From Marinicella meishanensis (GTDB taxonomy: Bacteria; Pseudomonadota; Gammaproteobacteria; Xanthomonadales; Marinicellaceae): a DNA stretch of 64,000 nt. The stretch spans positions 286,804 to 350,803 of the forward strand of contig NZ_JAIOUV010000005.1 in the NCBI RefSeq assembly GCF_019931145.1, written 5' to 3'. The position numbers and the translations under genes are program-made. Within the stretch, counting starts at the first letter, position 1. Each line of letters begins with the position of its first letter. Shown piece after piece: positions 11,398-21,505 of this stretch. The notes beneath the pieces are model-generated. The model searched no databases, was not told the DNA's origin, and was given only the letters and a program-made list of their open reading frames with translations.

Positions 11398-12393
11398 ATG
11401 TTAAACAATTGGTTTGGAAGAGGAAAAGCCAACACTTATGCCAAGAATGATCAAGGTTTCAAATACCACCCGACCGCTGATTTGAATCAAATCACCGAAT
11501 TTCTGCAGCAACACCAAAAAGCCAAAAGACGGATCATCCGGTTGCCGATTCCCGGCGACCCCAATCATGCCTACGCGATTCAGGTGTTGCCCGATGAAAT
11601 GTATGACATGTGGGAACTGTTGCGCTCGCAAGCAGAAACATTTCACATGTGGCCGGTGCTGCATGTCAGCTGGAACCAATACTCTCTTGGCTGGGAAAAC
11701 GCCATCAAAAAGGACGACATTTTCAACCGCAACCCATTTGAATGTGAGATCAGTAAACAACCCCAACACCCCAGAACCATCATGGCCGGGGTAGATCCCA
11801 GCCACGTCCAACTGTTGGTCAACCATTACGATGGCCGTTACTCGGCCAATCTGTCTGAAAACCTGGCTTATTTATTGGACAACATGGTACTGAGTGACGG
11901 CTTGAAAAAACAAGCCAGGCATTTGGTCGATCAAGGCCACATCACCAGTTTTGTGGGATTGACCAAATGGATGATTGATCAGGAAGAAGTGAAAAACCAG
12001 CCCACCAGGGACCTCAAAGAACAAGCCACATACCTGTCGTGGTTTGAACCGGACAATGAGCATTATGCCTTGATTCTGTTACCGGTAGAACATTCATGGG
12101 AAGCCCTGGCCTACATGCGTTTTCATGGCACCGAAGGGGGTGGCAGTGCCGCGGTGGTTTCCATGCTCAAACATTGGCATGACCAATATGGCGCTGAACT
12201 GGTGAGCCACTACGGCACCATGCTGCAATTGAAGTCACAACGAAAACCCGCCACCCTGGAAGCGGCCCTGCAACTTTCATTGGAACATGAAGCCGTGGCA
12301 GAAAGCACCACCGTAACCCCTGGGGTGACCGTGATCGAACACGCACAAATCTTACAACACAAGAACCGTTGGTTTTTACATCAGGCGGTATGA
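11398..12393 (+). CDS. DUF4253 domain-containing protein
   Basis: Function unknown. The last ~100 residues carry the DUF4253 pattern: a WEALAYMRFHGT core, then LKHWHDQYGAELVSHYG, a Pro-Thr-Glu-Ala motif (KPATLEAALQLSLEHE), and a terminal Trp-containing strand (NRWFLHQAV). An earlier WPVLHVSWNQYSLGWENA segment also looks like this family. The protein is soluble, with no signal peptide or membrane segment, and has 331 residues. The ATG at 11398 is supported by AGGGGA eight bases upstream; the frame extends to 11329 without a better start. It is a single plus-strand gene upstream of apbE. The domain call is from pattern memory and needs a profile search. Confidence 0.65.
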   Translation: MLNNWFGRGKANTYAKNDQGFKYHPTADLNQITEFLQQHQKAKRRIIRLPIPGDPNHAYAIQVLPDEMYDMWELLRSQAETFHMWPVLHVSWNQYSLGWENAIKKDDIFNRNPFECEISKQPQHPRTIMAGVDPSHVQLLVNHYDGRYSANLSENLAYLLDNMVLSDGLKKQARHLVDQGHITSFVGLTKWMIDQEEVKNQPTRDLKEQATYLSWFEPDNEHYALILLPVEHSWEALAYMRFHGTEGGGSAAVVSMLKHWHDQYGAELVSHYGTMLQLKSQRKPATLEAALQLSLEHEAVAESTTVTPGVTVIEHAQILQHKNRWFLHQAV

Positions 12394-12518
12394 GCCGATG
12401 ATTGATCGACCAGTCGACTGGCTGGTTACCAGCGGCTTGAGCAACGCAGACAGGCACCCGAAGGTGGCGGCAAATGGCGCCAAATCCACGCGGTGTGGAA
12501 CCCATTGAACTGCTGATA

Positions 12519-13553
12519 ATGATGAAAAAAACAAGTCAAATCTTCGCCTTGGGTGGCTGGCTGTTGTTGAGCGGCTGCGGCCCCGACACCCCCGAAATCC
12601 AAATCTTTTCTGGCTTTGCCCAAGGCACCACCTACAGCGTCAGCTTTTGGACCGAACAACCGGTGGACGGTACCCACTTGGCACAGATGCTGGATGACGA
12701 GTTGCAACGCATTGACCAAGTGATGTCCAATTACCGTTCTGATTCGGTGATTGAAGATTTCAACCGCAGCCCCGCAGGTACCGTGCTGCATGATGAAATC
12801 CAACAATTGATGCAGCAAGGCCTGCAAGTCCACCAAGCCACCCAAGGTTGCTATGACCCCACCAGTTTGCCTTTGTTTGAATTGTGGGGCTTTGCCGATC
12901 GCCAATTGACCATTCCCACAACACACGATTTGAGTCAGACTTTGTCAGTGGTGGGCTTGGACCGCCTGCCGCTTGATCAGACCATCACCACCCAGGTCGA
13001 CCCCCCGGTGCACCTGGATTTGTCCTCCATTGGCCAAGGCTATGCGGTGGCCCAGCTGGCCCAGATACTCCAAGAGCATGGCATCGAACATCATTTGGTG
13101 GAAATTGGAGGTGAGATGATGGCCACTGGACACAAACCCGACCAACAACCCTGGCGCATTGGCGTCGAAAAACCAATCGTTGGCAGCCACCAGATCAACG
13201 CCATCATTGCCGTCAATGGCACACAGCCCACGGCGGTGATGACCTCAGGCACATACCGGCATTATCATGACCAAGACGGCACCCGTTACAGCCACATCAT
13301 CGATCCCCGCAATGGCCGTCCGGTGACCCACCAAACGGTGGCGGTGACCGTGTTGATGGCCGATGCCACCCTGGCCGACGCCTGGTCTACCGGATTGTTG
13401 TGTTTGGGGGCCGAAGCCGGGATGGCGGCGGCTGAGACGCATGGGATCGCGGCGGTGTTTTTCGGTTTGACCGAGGCGGGCGAATTACACCAACAATTGA
13501 GTCCGGCAGCCAGTCAAGACCAGAGCGGTTGGCGCATTCAATTCATCGATTGA
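12519..13553 (+). CDS. apbE: FAD:protein FMN transferase, lipoprotein (ApbE)
   Basis: Covalently attaches FMN to threonines of target proteins such as NqrB and NqrC, at the periplasmic face. The N-terminus is a lipoprotein signal ending LLLSGC (Cys20). Family motifs are MSNYRSDSVIEDFN, DLSSIGQGYAVAQL, EIGGEMMATGHKP, SHIIDPRNGRPV and DAWSTGLLCLG. The length of 344 residues is normal. The start is one of two adjacent ATGs (12519, 12522); the frame runs to 12474, but those residues would precede the signal peptide. It is convergent with nqrM and the nqr operon, whereas in Vibrio apbE is codirectional with nqr. The two NQR flavinylation targets encoded next door make its role clear. Confidence 0.94.
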   Translation: MMKKTSQIFALGGWLLLSGCGPDTPEIQIFSGFAQGTTYSVSFWTEQPVDGTHLAQMLDDELQRIDQVMSNYRSDSVIEDFNRSPAGTVLHDEIQQLMQQGLQVHQATQGCYDPTSLPLFELWGFADRQLTIPTTHDLSQTLSVVGLDRLPLDQTITTQVDPPVHLDLSSIGQGYAVAQLAQILQEHGIEHHLVEIGGEMMATGHKPDQQPWRIGVEKPIVGSHQINAIIAVNGTQPTAVMTSGTYRHYHDQDGTRYSHIIDPRNGRPVTHQTVAVTVLMADATLADAWSTGLLCLGAEAGMAAAETHGIAAVFFGLTEAGELHQQLSPAASQDQSGWRIQFID

Positions 13554-13596
13554 CACCACAACAACTGGATCAATCAGCAGTTGGTTCGAAGGCGGC

Positions 13597-13791
13597 TTAT
13601 TTTTGATGCAAACGCACGCCGCCTCGGCGACGGCGATCACAGGGGTTATCACAATCGCAGGCTTTGTCCATGCCCACTTGGCCCAATCCGCCACAACTGC
13701 CTGAGATGGGTTTGCGCTTGAACATCACCCCAATCGCCATCAAGGCGATCATGCTGAGAATCATGCCAAATATCACCAAGAAAGTGATCAT
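13597..13791 (-). CDS. nqrM: Na(+)-translocating NADH-quinone reductase maturation factor NqrM
   Basis: Small membrane protein needed to deliver iron during Na(+)-NQR assembly. It has 64 residues: one membrane segment at about 3-23, then the signature KPISGSCGGLGQVGMDKACDCDNPC with its conserved cysteines. The C-terminus is basic. It lies 52 bp after nqrF in the same direction, which fits co-transcription. GAGAGGG precedes the ATG. Confidence 0.95.
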   Translation of the reverse strand: MITFLVIFGMILSMIALMAIGVMFKRKPISGSCGGLGQVGMDKACDCDNPCDRRRRGGVRLHQK

Positions 13792-13843
13792 GACCCTCTC
13801 CCCAATTCATGCCGTTTGGATTCGATCTGCATGGACATACCCA

Positions 13844-15064
13844 TCATCCGCCAAAATCATCCAACAAGATGTTGTCTTCTTCCACACCCAAATCTTCCAG
13901 CATGTTGATGACCGATTTGTTCATGATCGGTGGTCCACACATATAGAACTCACAATCTTCCGGTGCCGGGTGGTTTTTCAAATGATTTTCATAAACCACG
14001 TTGTGGATGAAGCCGGTGTAGCCATCCCAATCGTCTTCAGGTTGGGGGTCTGACAAGGCCACATGCCAAGTGAAGTTATCAAACTCTTCGGCCAAGGAGT
14101 CAAAATCTTCTACGTAGAACATTTCTTTCTTGGACCGGGCACCATACCAAAAGGTGATTTTGCGGTCAGAACCGAGGCGTTTGAGTTGATCAAAGATGTG
14201 TGAGCGCATGGGCGCCATGCCGGCACCGCCACCAATGAACACCATTTCTGCTTCGGTTTCTTTGGCGAAAAACTCACCAAATGGACCGGAAATGGTTACT
14301 TTGTCACCGGGTTTCAGGCTCCAAATGTAACTGGACATGATGCCAGGTGGGACATTGGGGTGATTGGGCGGTGGTGAAGCGATCCGCACATTGAGCATGA
14401 TGATGCCTTTTTCCTCGGGGTAATTGGCCATGGAATAAGCCCGCATGCAAGGCTCCGCATTGACCGAGCGGTGGTCGAAGATTTTAAAGCGGTTCCAATC
14501 GCCATGGTATTCTTCTGGAATGTCAAAATCCTTGTATTGAATGTCGTAAGGCGGGCATTCAATTTGGATGTAACCCCCGGCCCGAAATGGCACCGATTCA
14601 CCGTCAGGTATCTGTAGTTTCAATTCTTTGATGAACGTGGCCTTGTTGTCATTGGAGATGACCGTGCATTCCCACTTCTTCACCCCGAACACCTCTTCAG
14701 GGATTTCAATTTTCATGTCTTGCTTAACGGCCACCTGACAAGACAACCGTTCGCCACAACGGGCTTGGCGTTTGGTGATGTGGCTTTCTTCGGTGGGCAA
14801 GATGTCACCGCCGCCTTCAAACACTTTGACCTTGCACTGACCACAAGTGCCACCGCCGCCACAAGCCGAAGGGATGAACAAGCCTTGATCGGCCAAGGAA
14901 CCCAACAGTTTGCCCCCAGCCGGCATGGCCAAGTCCTTTTCACCGTTGACGTTGACGGTCACATCACCGGTGTTGACCAATTGCTTGCGAGCCAGCAGAA
15001 TGATGCCCACCAAGGTGGTCACGATCAACAAAAACAAGCCCACTGCATAAAATAACGTTGTCAT
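13844..15064 (-). CDS. nqrF: Na(+)-translocating NADH-quinone reductase subunit F (NqrF)
   Basis: NADH-oxidising subunit with a membrane anchor (residues 4-25), a 2Fe-2S ferredoxin domain (C68, C74, C77 and C109) and a ferredoxin-reductase-type FAD/NAD domain. The latter shows RAYSMANYP for [19 protein letters not shown] for NAD and [13 protein letters not shown] near the end. Length is 406 residues. The ATG at 15064 has GGAGTGATTG directly upstream. It closes the nqrABCDEF series. Confidence 0.97.
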   Translation of the reverse strand: MTTLFYAVGLFLLIVTTLVGIILLARKQLVNTGDVTVNVNGEKDLAMPAGGKLLGSLADQGLFIPSACGGGGTCGQCKVKVFEGGGDILPTEESHITKRQARCGERLSCQVAVKQDMKIEIPEEVFGVKKWECTVISNDNKATFIKELKLQIPDGESVPFRAGGYIQIECPPYDIQYKDFDIPEEYHGDWNRFKIFDHRSVNAEPCMRAYSMANYPEEKGIIMLNVRIASPPPNHPNVPPGIMSSYIWSLKPGDKVTISGPFGEFFAKETEAEMVFIGGGAGMAPMRSHIFDQLKRLGSDRKITFWYGARSKKEMFYVEDFDSLAEEFDNFTWHVALSDPQPEDDWDGYTGFIHNVVYENHLKNHPAPEDCEFYMCGPPIMNKSVINMLEDLGVEEDNILLDDFGG

Positions 15065-15075
15065 CAATCACTCCT

Positions 15076-15687
15076 TTACAGAGAAATACCGGAAAAAGAA
15101 CTGAACCCCAGGGCCATCAGTCCAGAAATAATGAACGTGATTCCCAAGCCTTCGAGGCCTTTGGGAATGTCGGCATATTTGAGCTTTTCGCGGATGCCGG
15201 CAATGGCCACCAAAGCCAATGACCAGCCAAAGCCCGAGCCCAGACCAAACACCACCGATTCTGGGAAATTCAAATCCCGCTCAACCATCAGCAAGGTGCC
15301 ACCCAAAATGGCACAGTTCACAGTAATCAATGGCAAAAAGATCCCCAAAGCGTTGTACAGTGGCGGGAAGAACTTGTCCAACACCATTTCCAAGATTTGC
15401 ACAATCGCCGCAATCACCCCGATGTAGACCACCAAGCCAATGAACGACAAATCAATGTCAACGCCCAATATCTGCCACAAGGCAGCGCCCTCCTTCAGGA
15501 AAAAGCCGTTGATCAGGTTGTTGACCGGCACCGTGATGGTCTGTACCACAATCACAGCAATGCCCAAGCCGATGGCGGTTTCGACCTTCTTTGAGACCGC
15601 CAAAAAAGTACACATGCCGAGAAAGAAGGCCAAGGCCATGTTCTCGACAAAAACCGCTTTGACAAATATATTCAGATAATATTCCAT
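15076..15687 (-). CDS. nqrE: Na(+)-translocating NADH-quinone reductase subunit E (NqrE)
   Basis: Integral membrane subunit homologous to RnfA. It has 203 residues with about six hydrophobic helices. Conserved segments are [20 protein letters not shown] near the start and TVNCAILGG near residue 130; each contains a half-membrane helix cysteine thought to hold an intramembrane Fe centre with NqrD. GGGGAG lies eight bases upstream of the ATG. Confidence 0.97.
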   Translation of the reverse strand: MEYYLNIFVKAVFVENMALAFFLGMCTFLAVSKKVETAIGLGIAVIVVQTITVPVNNLINGFFLKEGAALWQILGVDIDLSFIGLVVYIGVIAAIVQILEMVLDKFFPPLYNALGIFLPLITVNCAILGGTLLMVERDLNFPESVVFGLGSGFGWSLALVAIAGIREKLKYADIPKGLEGLGITFIISGLMALGFSSFSGISL

Positions 15688-15704
15688 CGCACCATCTCCC
15701 CTGC

Positions 15705-16385
15705 TCAGTGTCCGTGTGTACTGTATAACGGTTTGGCTGAGTCGGCTTCGACGAAGCTGGGTGCTTCTTCTTGTTCAGGCTGGTAAGCCCGAATGGCCCA
15801 AATCAACAAACCAATGATGAAGAAAGATGAAGGCGGCAGCAGCATCAGCCCATTGGGAATGTACCACCCGCCATCGGCCTGAGTTTGCAACACCGTCATG
15901 CCAAACCATGTGCCTGAACCGAACACCTCGCGGATGGTGGCCACCATCAACAACATGGCCGAATAGCCCAAACCATTGCCCAAGCCATCAATGAATGAAG
16001 GCAAGGGCGGGGTTTTCATGGCCACCGCTTCGGCCCGTCCCATGACGATGCAGTTGGTGATGATCAAGCCGACAAACACCGCCAATTGCTTGGCCACATC
16101 GGGGAAAAAAGCCCGCAACAATTGATCCACAATGATCACCAATGAAGCGATGATGACCATTTGCACAATGATCCGAATGCTGCTTGGGATGACATTCCTG
16201 ATCATGGAAATGAACAGGTTGGAACAGGCCACCACAGCGGTCAGTGACACCGACATCAAGGCCGCGGTTTCCATTTTGCTGGTGACCGCCAAGGCGGAAC
16301 AAATGCCCAAGATTTGTAGACCAATTGGGTTGTTGGCCAATATCGGGTCAAGTAAGGTTGCTTTGAGTGATTTCTTTTCTGCCAT
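15705..16385 (-). CDS. nqrD: Na(+)-translocating NADH-quinone reductase subunit D (NqrD)
   Basis: Membrane partner of NqrE, homologous to RnfE. It has 226 residues with about six helices. [19 protein letters not shown] near residue 24 and [12 protein letters not shown] near residue 108 carry the paired cysteines. AGGAAACTGTC precedes the ATG. It lies 9 bp after nqrC and 17 bp before nqrE. Confidence 0.97.
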   Translation of the reverse strand: MAEKKSLKATLLDPILANNPIGLQILGICSALAVTSKMETAALMSVSLTAVVACSNLFISMIRNVIPSSIRIIVQMVIIASLVIIVDQLLRAFFPDVAKQLAVFVGLIITNCIVMGRAEAVAMKTPPLPSFIDGLGNGLGYSAMLLMVATIREVFGSGTWFGMTVLQTQADGGWYIPNGLMLLPPSSFFIIGLLIWAIRAYQPEQEEAPSFVEADSAKPLYSTHGH

Positions 16386-16394
16386 GACAGTTTC

Positions 16395-17162
16395 CTATTC
16401 TTGTGACGCCAATTGGCTCAAATAAGGTCCGTAACCACGTTCGCCGAGCCAAAAATTGATGGTCGCCTCAACGCCCCGGCTGGTCAACGTGGCACCGGCC
16501 AAGGTGTCCACTTGGTGTTCAGCCACGTCTGGATTTGGACTGATGGCTTTGACCAAACGCATTTGTGGTATGTTGTTTTCATCGTATGGTTGCTTGCCAA
16601 CCCAGGTGGCCTGCCAACTGGGGTTGGCAATTTCGGCACCGAGTCCCGGGGTTTCTTTGTGCTCATAGAAAGTCAGGCCTTCGATGGTCTGACCGTCTTT
16701 GTTCATGGCCAAAAAGCCATACATGGTGCCCCACAAGCCATAACCCCGAATCGGCAGAATCACTTTTTCGATGCCCGCCTCACCCTTCAGCTGATAAACC
16801 AACGCGTGGTTGGCGATGTAGCCGATTTTGGCAGGATCATCGTCCAGCGACTGCCCTGTGCTGGCGTCTTTGGCCGCTTTCACTGCATCGAAGGTGTTCA
16901 CATCAATGTCATTCGCTGGCTGCCCAGAAGGAATGGCAATGGCGGCGACTTCAATGTTGTCTTTGAACAAGGCCTCAATGTCACCACCGTCTTGGTAGAT
17001 GCCAGCCGCCATCAGGATGTTTTTCTTCTTTTCCTTGGCGGCATTGACTTCCTGAATGGGTTTGAGGCCGATGGCTGCCACCGACACCAAGGTGGCACAG
17101 ACCAAACTCAGGACAATGGCCACGGTGACGACGAAACCAGTGGATTCTTTATTTCTTGGCAT
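16395..17162 (-). CDS. nqrC: Na(+)-translocating NADH-quinone reductase subunit C (NqrC)
   Basis: Periplasmic FMN-carrying subunit anchored by one N-terminal helix (about 10-32). The FMN acceptor threonine is in [18 protein letters not shown] near the C-terminus. With the ATG at 17162 the protein has 255 residues. This start has GGGAG seven bases upstream and overlaps nqrB by 14 bp. The frame continues to 17222 inside nqrB, but that start is not preferred. Confidence 0.96.
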   Translation of the reverse strand: MPRNKESTGFVVTVAIVLSLVCATLVSVAAIGLKPIQEVNAAKEKKKNILMAAGIYQDGGDIEALFKDNIEVAAIAIPSGQPANDIDVNTFDAVKAAKDASTGQSLDDDPAKIGYIANHALVYQLKGEAGIEKVILPIRGYGLWGTMYGFLAMNKDGQTIEGLTFYEHKETPGLGAEIANPSWQATWVGKQPYDENNIPQMRLVKAISPNPDVAEHQVDTLAGATLTSRGVEATINFWLGERGYGPYLSQLASQE

Positions 17163-18306
17163 AGCGGATCTCCCGGCGTTTGACGTTGGCTTTGACCACA
17201 AAGTAATCGATGATGGGGGCAAACATGTTGCAGAACAAAATGGCCAACATGATGCCTTCAGGAAAGGCGGGGTTGATGACCCGGATCAAGACCGTCATGA
17301 CCCCAATCAAAATGCCAAAAATCCAGCGGCCTTTGTTGGTCACCGAAGCGGTCACCGGATCGGTGGCCATGAATACCATGCCAAAGGCAAATCCACCCAA
17401 GACCAAATGCCATTCAGGTTCCATGTTCATCATTGGGTTGGTATCTGAGCCGATCCAGTTGAACAACAAGGCGGTGCCGACCATGCCCAACAACACCCCC
17501 AGCATGATGCGCCAGGAGGCGATGCCGGTGTAAATCAAGAACACCGCGCCCAACAAAATGGCCAGAGTTGAGGTTTCACCGATGGAGCCAGGAATGAAGC
17601 CCATGAAGGCGTCGTACCAACTGAATTGGGACTCCATGACCGCCAAGCCTTCATTGGGCGCCACACCCAATGGCGTGGCTCGGGTGACCCCATCCAGCAC
17701 CCACACTTGATCGCCAGACATTTGCGCCGGATAGGCAAAATACAAGAATGCCCTGCCCGCCAAGGCCGGGTTGACGAAATTTCGCCCGGTACCACCAAAC
17801 ACCTCTTTGGCGATCACCACACCGAACGAAATGCCCAGAGCGGCCTGCCACAAAGGGATGTCGGGTGGCGCAATGAGCGCAAACAACACGGAGGTGACGA
17901 AAAAGCCCTCATTGATTTCATGGCCCCTGACAGAGGCAAAGATCACCTCCCAAAAGCCACCCACAATGAACACCGTCAAATAGACCGGCAAAAAGGATTC
18001 AAAGAATCCAGTGAAAAAGTTGGCCATGATGCCTGCATCCACCCCGTTGGCTTGTAAACCCACGTTGTATGAACCCACGAAGATGGCTGGAAAGGTGGCC
18101 AGGTAGACAAAAATCATCACCCGCTTCAGATCCAAGGCATCACGCACGTGCGAAGCACGCTTTGATACGTAGCCTGGGGTGTAAAAAATGGTGGCCGCCG
18201 CTTCGTACAAGGCATAAAACGACTTGAATTTGCCTTCGCCCACGAAGTGGTGTTCGATTTTTTCAAAAAAGTTTTGTTTTTTCGGTGGTTTGTTGTGTTC
18301 ACTCAT
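17149..18306 (-). CDS. nqrB: Na(+)-translocating NADH-quinone reductase subunit B (NqrB)
   Basis: Multi-helix membrane subunit that binds FMN covalently and riboflavin; it is central to sodium translocation. It has 385 residues. The FMN attachment motif is seen as [14 protein letters not shown] near residues 200-213, with the acceptor Thr of [27 protein letters not shown] is also conserved. GGGAGG lies eight bases before the ATG. Confidence 0.97.
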   Translation of the reverse strand: MSEHNKPPKKQNFFEKIEHHFVGEGKFKSFYALYEAAATIFYTPGYVSKRASHVRDALDLKRVMIFVYLATFPAIFVGSYNVGLQANGVDAGIMANFFTGFFESFLPVYLTVFIVGGFWEVIFASVRGHEINEGFFVTSVLFALIAPPDIPLWQAALGISFGVVIAKEVFGGTGRNFVNPALAGRAFLYFAYPAQMSGDQVWVLDGVTRATPLGVAPNEGLAVMESQFSWYDAFMGFIPGSIGETSTLAILLGAVFLIYTGIASWRIMLGVLLGMVGTALLFNWIGSDTNPMMNMEPEWHLVLGGFAFGMVFMATDPVTASVTNKGRWIFGILIGVMTVLIRVINPAFPEGIMLAILFCNMFAPIIDYFVVKANVKRREIRYAKK

Positions 18307-18309
18307 CGA

Positions 18310-19641
18310 TCAACCCTCCCGTTCAATTTTGTCGAGGTTTTCGCGCAGAATCGCGCCAAACTCATATTTGGATGGACACACAAAAGTGCACAACGCCAAG
18401 TCTTCCTCATCCAATTCCAACACACCCAACTCCTGAGCCGCATCGGTGTCTTTCATGATGATGGCTTTGAGCAGCAAGGTCGGCAGGATGTCCAAAGGCA
18501 TGACCCGCTCATAAACGCCGATGGGCACCATGGAACGGGGGGAACCGCCCGAAGAGGTGGTCAGCTTTTGTAATTTCTGGGTGATGCCACCAATGAAGGC
18601 ATTGGTGACACTGAATTTGTTGCTGCCTGGCATCAGCCAACCAATCAACTCTTTGCGGTGGCCTTCTTCCAAGATCGCCACTTGCAAGGCATATTTGCCC
18701 AGATATTCGGTGCCTTCAACCACAAAGGAACCATTGAGCACGTTGCCATTGATCACCCTTTTGTCAGGACTCAAAGCCTGGTCTTCCAGCAACTCCTGCA
18801 GACACGCACCGACATCGGTCTTTACCAACTTGGGCTTGGCTGCGGCCGGGCCGGTGACGCCAATGATGCGGGTCAAATCCAATTGGCCAGTTTGCAGCAA
18901 TCGACCAATGGCCATCACATCTTGATAATGCAAGTGCCACACGGTTTTGCTGGCATTCACCGGATCCAGGTAATGGATGTGGGTGCCCACCAATCCAGCC
19001 GGATGCACTCCACCAAACTCAACGGTCTCAACGCCCTGGCCAGTGGCCACCTGCAAACCAGTGTCAGCAGCCGTGCACAGGTAAGTGGTGCCCTCGGTCA
19101 AACGACTGACGGCTTGTAAACCCACCTCAAAAGCCTGGCGATCAGATTCAATCACATGCACCGGATCGATGGCCAATGGATTGGTGTCAACGGCGGTCAC
19201 AAACACGCTGTTGGGCGTGCTGTCGATGGCGGGTATTTTGCTGTAAGGACGGGTTCTGAATGACGTCCACAGTCCGGATTCAACCAACAGATCCACCAGC
19301 TCTTCACGGGCACAATTGTTCAGGTCAGGCGTTGCAAAAGTCTCAGCGGCATCGCCTTGGCGTGCGATCACCACCGACAACAGCATTCGCTTGTCTCCGC
19401 GATTCACCGCCACCACTTCACCGGCGATGGGCGCGGTGAAATAAACCCCTGGGTTTTTCTTGTCTTCGAACAATTTTTGCCCACGCTTGACGGCATCACC
19501 CTCCTGCACCAGCATGGTGGGTTTCATGCCCAAGTAATCAGGTCCCAGCACCGCCACTTGTTGCGTTCTGTGCTCAACCACATCGCCAGTCGCGGCCCCA
19601 GTGATTGGAATGTTCAATCCTTTCTTTATCTTATACATCAT
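18310..19641 (-). CDS. nqrA: Na(+)-translocating NADH-quinone reductase subunit A (NqrA)
   Basis: Soluble quinone-binding subunit at the start of the nqr operon. It has 443 residues. The N-terminus KKGLNIPITGAA and the GVYERVMPLDILPTLLLKAI segment are typical, as is the final CTFVCPSKYEFGAILRENL. Two ATG codons (19641, 19638) are adjacent and no good Shine-Dalgarno site is visible for either. Three bases separate it from nqrB. Confidence 0.97.
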   Translation of the reverse strand: MMYKIKKGLNIPITGAATGDVVEHRTQQVAVLGPDYLGMKPTMLVQEGDAVKRGQKLFEDKKNPGVYFTAPIAGEVVAVNRGDKRMLLSVVIARQGDAAETFATPDLNNCAREELVDLLVESGLWTSFRTRPYSKIPAIDSTPNSVFVTAVDTNPLAIDPVHVIESDRQAFEVGLQAVSRLTEGTTYLCTAADTGLQVATGQGVETVEFGGVHPAGLVGTHIHYLDPVNASKTVWHLHYQDVMAIGRLLQTGQLDLTRIIGVTGPAAAKPKLVKTDVGACLQELLEDQALSPDKRVINGNVLNGSFVVEGTEYLGKYALQVAILEEGHRKELIGWLMPGSNKFSVTNAFIGGITQKLQKLTTSSGGSPRSMVPIGVYERVMPLDILPTLLLKAIIMKDTDAAQELGVLELDEEDLALCTFVCPSKYEFGAILRENLDKIEREG

Positions 19642-20047
19642 GCTTTATTTATGCGGCGCCAGTGGTCCGCAGCCCATTCAGTTAGTCCATTGCTCACAGG
19701 TTTGTCGTGTGGCAACAGCGGATCAAATTTCGATGCATTTTTGTGCCACAAACACCCGTGGTCTCAACCAAACAGACCCCCCACAGGATATGATACAGAT
19801 GAAAGTGAATTATGGCTCTGAAAAATGCGCGCGTATTTTACCATGAAAAACAATCAAAGATAACACACAGAGTGCTTCAGATGGCATTTTTTTGGTCTGT
19901 TTCCAGCCCCTGTTGACCGGACGCTGTCTGGCACCATCCTGGCAGCCAGATTACTGACCAATTGGGACCAATAACAGAACCAAAATCAGGGACCCAATTG
20001 GAACCAGCAATGCCGGTATCATGTGTTGCTGTGCTGGCGCGGTGTGG
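19642..20047. other. Intergenic region upstream of nqrA (about 400 bp)
   Basis: The left part would be the nqr leader. An extended -10 sits at 19835-19843. The right part contains the micro-ORF 19951-20058 and two copies of the palindrome CCAATTGG (19958-19965, 19994-20001). No other gene is supported. Confidence 0.5.
19835..19843 (-). promoter_or_regulatory. Candidate nqr operon promoter, extended -10
   Basis: The minus strand reads TGGTAAAAT, with TTATCT 17 bases further upstream as a poor -35. The leader before nqrA would be close to 190 bases long. Confidence 0.4.
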
Positions 20048-20058
20048 TCAGGCTTCAT
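19951..20058 (-). CDS. Possible 35-residue single-span membrane micro-protein
   Basis: An ATG overlaps the end of the tyrosine phosphatase gene by 11 bp, and the frame ends at TAA. The peptide begins MKPDHTAPAQQHM and then has a strongly hydrophobic stretch. In that stretch LLVPIG occurs twice (ALLVPIGSLILV and LLLVPIGQ). The overlap would permit translational coupling. No relative is recognised. It could be a chance frame: the repeated LVPIG reflects the two CCAATTGG copies in the DNA. Confidence 0.25.
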   Translation of the reverse strand: MKPDHTAPAQQHMIPALLVPIGSLILVLLLVPIGQ

Positions 20059-20524
20059 GGGCAGCGTTGACATGGTCCAACAGACCCAAGCTGGCATCTT
20101 CCAACAAATCCAACACCAACTCAAAACCATCGCCACCGCCATAATAAGGATCAGGCACTTCGGTCTGTGCGGACTGCTTGGCAAAATCCATCATGCCATG
20201 CACTTTGCTGTGATTGGCCGTCGGAAACATGGCCACCAATGAGTCCCGGTTGTCCTGATCCATCACCACCAACCAATCAAACCGATCATAATCCTCTGGC
20301 ACCACTTGACGTGCCCGCAAATGGGCCATTTCGATACCGCGGTTGCGCGCGGCCCGCATCGATCGCCGATCAGGCGGTGAACCAACGTGGTAGGAGTGGG
20401 TTCCGGCCGAGTCAATCTCAAACTCATGATCTAAGCCCCGTTGTTTGACCAACTGTGTGAACACCGCCTCGGCTGAGGGTGAGCGGCAAATATTGCCCAT
20501 ACAAACAAACAAAACTTTTTTCAT
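20048..20524 (-). CDS. Low molecular weight protein-tyrosine-phosphatase
   Basis: Cytoplasmic phosphatase of the arsenate-reductase-like fold. The P-loop VCMGNICRSPSAEAVF opens the protein, followed by DSAGTHSYHVG. The general acid lies in the VPDPYYGG segment (Asp of DPYY). With the ATG at 20524 the protein has 158 residues, the normal length. ATGs at 20533 and 20548 are alternatives, and no Shine-Dalgarno clearly decides. It is divergent from ppk2, with a 69 bp gap. No tyrosine kinase or capsule genes are near, so the substrate is unknown. Confidence 0.92.
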   Translation of the reverse strand: MKKVLFVCMGNICRSPSAEAVFTQLVKQRGLDHEFEIDSAGTHSYHVGSPPDRRSMRAARNRGIEMAHLRARQVVPEDYDRFDWLVVMDQDNRDSLVAMFPTANHSKVHGMMDFAKQSAQTEVPDPYYGGGDGFELVLDLLEDASLGLLDHVNAAHEA

Positions 20525-20593
20525 GTTCTCCATTTTCCGATCACTCATAATTGTTTATGATGTTAACCACCACAGCAGTCACCGTGTTCAATT

Positions 20594-21445
20594 ATGCCAA
20601 AAACCAAAGTATTTAAACACCTCAATTCCACCCGCCCCACCCAACAACAAGCCAATGACTTTGTCCACACCAATCAAATCGACCTGAAAAAAAATGCCAA
20701 ACTCATCGGCCGCCACCAGGAGGCATTGAAAGCCGAAGGCCAACAGGCTGTGCTGTTTATTTTTCAAGCATTGGACGCCGCCGGCAAGGACAGCACCATT
20801 CGCAATGTCTTTAAGCAATGCGACCCGGCAGATTTCAAGGTGGCTTCATTCAAGTCCCCCAGCAAGTTGGAAGCCGCCCATGATTTCATGTGGCGCTGTT
20901 ATTCGCAGTTTCCGGCCAAAGGTCAAATGACGGTGTTCAATCGCAGCTATTATGAAGAAACCCTGATCGTCAAAGTCCATCCGGAATACCTCAAGGCCCA
21001 GGGCATCACCCAAAAACCCAACAAGGCGTTTTGGCAACAACGCTATGATTACATCAACCAAGTGGAAGCCCATTTGGTGGCCTCCGGGACCCGGGTGGTG
21101 AAATTTTTCCTGGATGTGGACCAAACCACCCAGCACCAACGCTTCATTCGACGTTATGCCACCCCGGAAAAACAATGGAAATTCAATGTCGGTGATTTGC
21201 GGGAAAGCCGCCAATGGGATGCCTACCAAAAGGCCTTCAAGACCATGCTGCAACAGACTTCCACCAAGGCCGCCCCCTGGTATGTGATCCCGGCCAACGA
21301 CAAACCGGTGATGCGGGCTTTGGTGTCAGAAATCGTCAAACAACAACTCAAGGGCATGGGCTGCCAATACCCCACTTTGCCGGCCTATGATGCCGATGAT
21401 TTGGCTTTGATTGACGAACTGGTCAAAAACCACCAACCGGATTGA
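20594..21445 (+). CDS. Polyphosphate kinase 2 family protein (polyphosphate:nucleotide phosphotransferase)
   Basis: Transfers phosphate between polyphosphate and nucleotides. The Walker A region is FQALDAAGKDSTIRNVF near residues 57-73, a second motif is VASFKSPSKLE, and the lid/Walker B region is NRSYYEETLIVKVHPEYL. The C-terminal part has KFFLDVDQTTQHQRFIRR and PWYVIPANDK. The length of 283 residues fits single-domain PPK2. The usual Gly after the Walker lysine-Asp is Ser (GKDST) here. Whether it prefers AMP, ADP or GDP cannot be read from the sequence. No ppk1 or ppx is nearby. Confidence 0.9.
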   Translation: MPKTKVFKHLNSTRPTQQQANDFVHTNQIDLKKNAKLIGRHQEALKAEGQQAVLFIFQALDAAGKDSTIRNVFKQCDPADFKVASFKSPSKLEAAHDFMWRCYSQFPAKGQMTVFNRSYYEETLIVKVHPEYLKAQGITQKPNKAFWQQRYDYINQVEAHLVASGTRVVKFFLDVDQTTQHQRFIRRYATPEKQWKFNVGDLRESRQWDAYQKAFKTMLQQTSTKAAPWYVIPANDKPVMRALVSEIVKQQLKGMGCQYPTLPAYDADDLALIDELVKNHQPD

Positions 21446-21505
21446 TTCAGGGGTATTGTTTGCGCAAGAGCAGGCGTTTGACGCCGCACAATGGGCAGGC
21501 CCGGG

